This document shows, piece after piece, positions 4,825-8,161 of a stretch of DNA of 8,161 nucleotides. This stretch comes from an uncultured Eubacteriales bacterium (GTDB lineage Bacteria > Bacillota > Clostridia > Oscillospirales > Acutalibacteraceae), in NCBI GenBank assembly GCA_934408795.1, contig CAKRVQ010000039.1, positions 1 through 8,161 on the forward strand. Direction: 5' to 3'. Made by a program: the position numbers and the translations under genes. Under the pieces are notes generated by a model. That model was given only the letters and a program-made list of their open reading frames with translations. It had not been told where the DNA came from and made no database searches. The number at the start of each line of letters is the position of its first letter. Position 1 is the stretch's first letter.

Positions 4825-6612
4825 GAACTTGACAGAATGGGTAATATGAGAAGGACCGACTATTGCGGTACCGTTAAGGATGAAAGGGTCGGGGACACCG
4901 TAGTCGTCGCGGGATGGGTCCAGCGCCGCCGCGACCTCGGAGGACTTATCTTTATAGACCTCCGCGATCGCACGGGTGTGCTGCAGCTTGCCTTTGACGA
5001 CAAGACCGACCGCGCCGTTTTCGAAAAGGCGAACGGTGTCAGATCGGAATATGTTTTAATGGCAAAGGGTGTTGTGCGCGAGCGTTCCTCAAAGAATCCC
5101 GAGCTGCCCACCGGAAATATAGAACTTGAGGTGTCCGAACTGAAGGTGCTCGGCTCGTCAGAAACGCCTCCGTTTGAAATTCTTGCGGACAGTGACGCAA
5201 ACGAAGAACTGAGACTCAAGTACCGATACCTTGATCTGCGACGCGAACCTCTCCAGAGAAATATATATCTTCGCCATAAGATTGCAAAGATCGCCCGCGA
5301 CTACTATGACGAAAACGGGTTTATCGAAATAGAGACACCGATGATGATCAAGTCGACCCCCGAGGGCGCGCGCGACTATCTTGTTCCCTCAAGGATCCGC
5401 AAGGGAAGCTTTTTTGCACTTCCGCAGTCCCCTCAGATGTATAAACAGATACTTATGCTCGCGGGATTCGACAGGTATATCCAGCTCGCCCGCTGCTTCC
5501 GTGACGAGGATCTTCGCGCGGATCGCCAGCCCGAGTTTACTCAGATAGACCTTGAAATGTCATTTATGGATATGGATGACATCTTTACTCTTACGGAAGG
5601 CTTTATGAAACGCCTCTTTAAGGAGATACTCGGTCTTGATATCGAGACCCCGCTGCCGCGCCTTACCTATACCGAGGCGATGGAGCGCTACGGTTCGGAC
5701 AAGCCCGATACCCGCTTCGGCAATGAAATAATCGATGTCTCGGATATTGTTGAAAACTGCGGCTTCGGTGTTTTCGGCGATACCGTGAAGAACGGCGGGT
5801 CGGTGCGCGCGATAAATGTCAAGGCATCGGCTGATGTGCTTACCCGCAAGGAGATAGACAAGCTTACCGAACACGCAAAGGGCATTGGCGCCAAGGGTCT
5901 TGCCTATATAAGATATCATGAGGATACCCCGACCTGTTCGTTCGGCAAATTCCTTACCGAAGAGGAAATGAATAAACTTCTTACCGCCGTGGGCGCAGAA
6001 AAGGGAGATGTTATCCTCTTTGTCGCCGACCGCAAAAAGACCGTCCTGTCGGTACTCGGCGCTCTCCGCCTTGAGACCGCAAAGAAGCTCGGCATTATAC
6101 CCAAGGATAAATATAACCTGCTTTGGATAACCGAATTCCCTTTCTTCGAATACGACGAAGAGACCGGAACCTGGCAGGCTATGCATCATCCTTTCACCGC
6201 ACCTATGGATGAATGCTTAAAATACCTTGATACCGATCCCGAAAAGGTATTCGCCAAAGCATATGACCTGGTTCTGAACGGCATAGAGCTTTCCAGCGGT
6301 TCGATCAGAATAACCGATCCCGCCCTTCAGAAGCATATGTTCACCGCCCTCGGACTTACCGATGAGGAGATAAAGGAAAAATTCGGCTTCCTTGTGGATG
6401 CCTACAGATACGGCGCGCCTCCCCACGGCGGAATGGGAATCGGGCTTGACAGACTTGTCATGCAGCTTCTCGGCTGCGACTCGCTGAGGGATGTTATAGC
6501 CTTCCCGAAGGTCTCCAATTCAAGCGAGCTTATGAGCGGAGCACCCGCAAATGTAGATAAAAAGCAGCTTGAGGACCTCGGAATCGAGATCAGCTTAAAG
6601 GAAAAGCAGTAA
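4822..6612 (+). CDS. aspS: Aspartyl-tRNA synthetase, bacterial type
   Basis: 596 residues, the usual size of bacterial AspRS. It charges tRNA-Asp with aspartate. An N-terminal OB-fold anticodon domain (about 15-105) includes GWVQRRRDLGGLIFIDLRDRTG. The catalytic core follows, with motif 2 FRDEDLRADRQPEFTQIDLEMSF from 226 and motif 3 GMGIGLDRLV from 537. The stretch between roughly 280 and 410 is the GAD insertion domain of bacterial enzymes. In the OB-fold, RRD is followed by Leu, as in the discriminating E. coli enzyme rather than the His of non-discriminating AspRS, and the later loop has Lys (RSSKNPE). This hints at a tRNA-Asp-only enzyme, an inference from two positions. It is the second gene after the T-box, so it should be induced by uncharged tRNA-Asp, its own substrate. 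Confidence 0.97.
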   Translation: MELDRMGNMRRTDYCGTVKDERVGDTVVVAGWVQRRRDLGGLIFIDLRDRTGVLQLAFDDKTDRAVFEKANGVRSEYVLMAKGVVRERSSKNPELPTGNIELEVSELKVLGSSETPPFEILADSDANEELRLKYRYLDLRREPLQRNIYLRHKIAKIARDYYDENGFIEIETPMMIKSTPEGARDYLVPSRIRKGSFFALPQSPQMYKQILMLAGFDRYIQLARCFRDEDLRADRQPEFTQIDLEMSFMDMDDIFTLTEGFMKRLFKEILGLDIETPLPRLTYTEAMERYGSDKPDTRFGNEIIDVSDIVENCGFGVFGDTVKNGGSVRAINVKASADVLTRKEIDKLTEHAKGIGAKGLAYIRYHEDTPTCSFGKFLTEEEMNKLLTAVGAEKGDVILFVADRKKTVLSVLGALRLETAKKLGIIPKDKYNLLWITEFPFFEYDEETGTWQAMHHPFTAPMDECLKYLDTDPEKVFAKAYDLVLNGIELSSGSIRITDPALQKHMFTALGLTDEEIKEKFGFLVDAYRYGAPPHGGMGIGLDRLVMQLLGCDSLRDVIAFPKVSNSSELMSGAPANVDKKQLEDLGIEISLKEKQ

Positions 6613-6650
6613 AGGCCGACATAAGGCAGCCTGATCGTATAAGTCGGCTT
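6613..6650 (+). repeat. Hairpin between aspS and pncB
   Basis: AGGCCGAC (6613-6620) pairs with GTCGGCTT (6643-6650) over 8 bp including one G-U wobble, around a 22-base loop. No T-run follows, so it is not a standard intrinsic terminator. It could stabilise the upstream mRNA end or mark a processing site ahead of the pncB ribosome binding site. Confidence 0.5.
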
Positions 6651-6665
6651 ATGAGAGATAAAAAC

Positions 6666-6680
6666 GGAGGAAATACAATG
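6666..6680 (+). promoter_or_regulatory. Ribosome binding site fixing the pncB start
   Basis: GGAGG (6666-6670) lies 7 bases before ATG 6678. An in-frame ATG at 6651 would place the Shine-Dalgarno sequence inside the coding region and add a non-family tail, so 6678 is preferred. The resulting N-terminus MVNNMQMLFDFYEATMSNG fits the family start. Confidence 0.85.
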
Positions 6681-8123
6681 GTAAACAATATGCAAATGCT
6701 CTTTGACTTCTATGAGGCAACCATGTCAAACGGGTTGTTTGCCGAAAATAAGCAGGATGTGACCGCATACTTTGATATGTTTTTCAGAAGAGTGCCGGAT
6801 GACGGCGGTTTTGCCATTATGGCGGGACTCAAGCAGCTTATTGAGTACCTTGAAAATCTTCACTTCACCGAAGAAGATATGAAGTATTTGGAGGAGCGGG
6901 GAGTGTTTAATGAGGCATTCCTTGAATATATCAAGAGTTTCCGTTTCGCCTGCGATGTGTGGGCTGTTCCGGAGGGGACGCCGATCTTCCCGGGAGAGCC
7001 GATTATTACTGTAAAGGGACCCGCCGTTCAGGCGATGATGATTGAGACGATGGTTCTGGTGACCATAAATCATCAGTCACTCATAGCTACAAAGGCAAAC
7101 AGAATAGTCAGAGCGGCAGCGGGACGCGCCGTTATGGAGTTCGGTTCAAGAAGAGCGCACAGTTATGACGCGGCGGTCTACGGCGCGAGGGCTGCGTATA
7201 TAGGCGGATGCGTCGGAACCGCCTGCGTTAAAGCGGGTCAGGCATTTGACATTCCCGCTCTCGGAACTATGGCACACAGCTGGGTACAACTGTTCGACAG
7301 TGAGTATGACGCTTTCAGGGCATACGCCGAGTGCTATCCCGACAACTGCACACTTCTCGTTGATACCTATAATGTATTAAAATCTGGTATCCCAAACGCA
7401 ATAAAAGTGTTTGACGATGTCCTGAAGCCGCGCGGATACCGCCCCAAGGGCATCAGGATAGACAGCGGAGACATCACCTACCTTACCAAAAAGGTCCGCA
7501 AAATGCTTGACGATGCCGGATACCCCGACTGCAAGATCTGCATTTCCAATTCGCTTGATGAATATCTTATCCGCGATATGATCATTCAGGGCGCGCAGGT
7601 CGATTCCTTCGGTGTCGGCGAAAGACTGATAACCGCATCGAGCGAGGCGGTATTCGGCGGAGTGTACAAGGTCGCCGCGATAGAAAAAGACGGTGTTATC
7701 GAACCGAAGATAAAGATCAGCGAGAACATCGCCAAAATAACCGTTCCCTGCTTTAAGGAATGCTGGAGACTTTACGACAGACTGACCGGCAAGGCGATAG
7801 CCGATGTGATAACAATGCACGACGAGGTCATCGATTCCTCAAAGCCTTATGAAATATTCGATCCCGTCCATACCTGGAAGCGCAAGGTGGTAACCGATTT
7901 CACCGCCAAAAAGCTGAGGGTAAAGGTATTCGACAAAGGCAAAAGAGTATACGACTCTCCCTCCGTTAAGGAGATTCAGAAGTACTGCCGCGATCAGGTG
8001 GATACATTGTGGGACGAAGTCCAGCGTTTTGAAAAACCCCATAATTACTATGTCGACCTTTCGCAGAAATTGTGGGACGAGCGCGAGAGATTGCTCGTAA
8101 AATACGGTAACGAGGTAAAATAA
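6678..8123 (+). CDS. pncB: Nicotinate phosphoribosyltransferase
   Basis: 481 residues, full length for the longer NAPRTase type. It joins nicotinate and PRPP, with ATP coupling, to make nicotinate mononucleotide in the NAD salvage (Preiss-Handler) pathway. Motifs in order: an N-terminal LFDFYEATMSNG block (8-19), EFGSRRAHS at 154-162, GTMAHSW with the predicted phospho-accepting His200, RIDSGD at 260-265, and the phosphate-binding GVGERL at 312-317. The order is that of the type II PRTase-fold barrel enzymes. Nicotinamide phosphoribosyltransferase is less likely because of length and the FGSRRAHS/GTMAHS pairing typical of NAPRTase. No promoter or T-rich terminator is visible between aspS and this gene (65 bases), so it may be read from the T-box transcript. 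The next gene begins one base after its stop. Confidence 0.95.
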   Translation: MVNNMQMLFDFYEATMSNGLFAENKQDVTAYFDMFFRRVPDDGGFAIMAGLKQLIEYLENLHFTEEDMKYLEERGVFNEAFLEYIKSFRFACDVWAVPEGTPIFPGEPIITVKGPAVQAMMIETMVLVTINHQSLIATKANRIVRAAAGRAVMEFGSRRAHSYDAAVYGARAAYIGGCVGTACVKAGQAFDIPALGTMAHSWVQLFDSEYDAFRAYAECYPDNCTLLVDTYNVLKSGIPNAIKVFDDVLKPRGYRPKGIRIDSGDITYLTKKVRKMLDDAGYPDCKICISNSLDEYLIRDMIIQGAQVDSFGVGERLITASSEAVFGGVYKVAAIEKDGVIEPKIKISENIAKITVPCFKECWRLYDRLTGKAIADVITMHDEVIDSSKPYEIFDPVHTWKRKVVTDFTAKKLRVKVFDKGKRVYDSPSVKEIQKYCRDQVDTLWDEVQRFEKPHNYYVDLSQKLWDERERLLVKYGNEVK

Positions 8124-8124
8124 A

Positions 8125-8161
8125 ATGAAAAAATTATTATCCGTTTTTCTCAGTCTGTGCC
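8125..8161 (+). CDS. Start of a probable exported protein (3' end outside window)
   Basis: ATG 8125 begins one base after the pncB stop, with GAGG (8112-8115) inside the pncB end as its likely ribosome binding site, suggesting translational coupling. Only 12 codons are visible, MKKLLSVFLSLC, a lysine pair followed by a hydrophobic run typical of a signal peptide or lipoprotein signal. Cys12 is preceded by LSL, which is a poor lipobox. Nothing can be said of function. Confidence 0.6.
   Translation, partial: MKKLLSVFLSLC

Overview
The window reads as an ordinary chromosomal stretch of a low-to-mid GC Firmicute, most likely a gut Clostridia member of the Ruminococcaceae/Oscillospiraceae type. 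This rests on the gene order (PBP2, MinD, methylglyoxal synthase, a T-box riboswitch, hisS-aspS), strong AGGAG-type ribosome binding sites, a textbook sigma-A promoter and heavy use of ATA for isoleucine. The lineage is inferred from these features only. All genes are on the + strand.

Layout. Bases 2-1285 are the C-terminal part of a penicillin-binding protein 2 transpeptidase. A 200-base gap holds an inverted repeat and a near-consensus promoter (1406-1434). Next comes a TTG-started MinD-like ATPase (1488-2222), then 29 bases on a methylglyoxal-synthase-family gene (2252-2656). This resembles the clostridial mre/pbp2/min/mgsA neighbourhood, but minC, minE and rodA are not present between pbp2 and mgsA. 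The 587-base gap from 2657 to 3243 carries a complete T-box leader (about 2895-3102) whose specifier reads GAC (Asp). It precedes hisS (3244-4575) and aspS (4822-6612). The hisS-aspS spacer contains a diverged array of ten 10-11 bp units. After aspS come a nicotinate phosphoribosyltransferase (6678-8123) and, one base past its stop, the first codons of a probable exported protein that runs off the window.

How the genes work together. Two transcription units are suggested. The first, from the promoter at 1406, is minD-mgsA (cell-division or positioning ATPase plus a DHAP-branch enzyme homologue). The second is hisS-aspS, possibly continuing into pncB and the next gene. It is switched on when uncharged tRNA-Asp binds the T-box, so one tRNA would set the level of both synthetases.

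Points worth a second look: (1) the MgsA homologue lacks two catalytic residues of characterised enzymes (Asp71 to Ala, His98 to Asn in E. coli numbering); (2) the MinD homologue has no MinC/MinE beside it, no C-terminal amphipathic membrane helix and a changed VRD segment; (3) the T-box shows two independent Asp signatures with an overlapping His codon; (4) the hisS-aspS spacer repeat. I see no mobile element, CRISPR array, tRNA/rRNA gene or defence-type system, and nothing that looks like a wholly new system.
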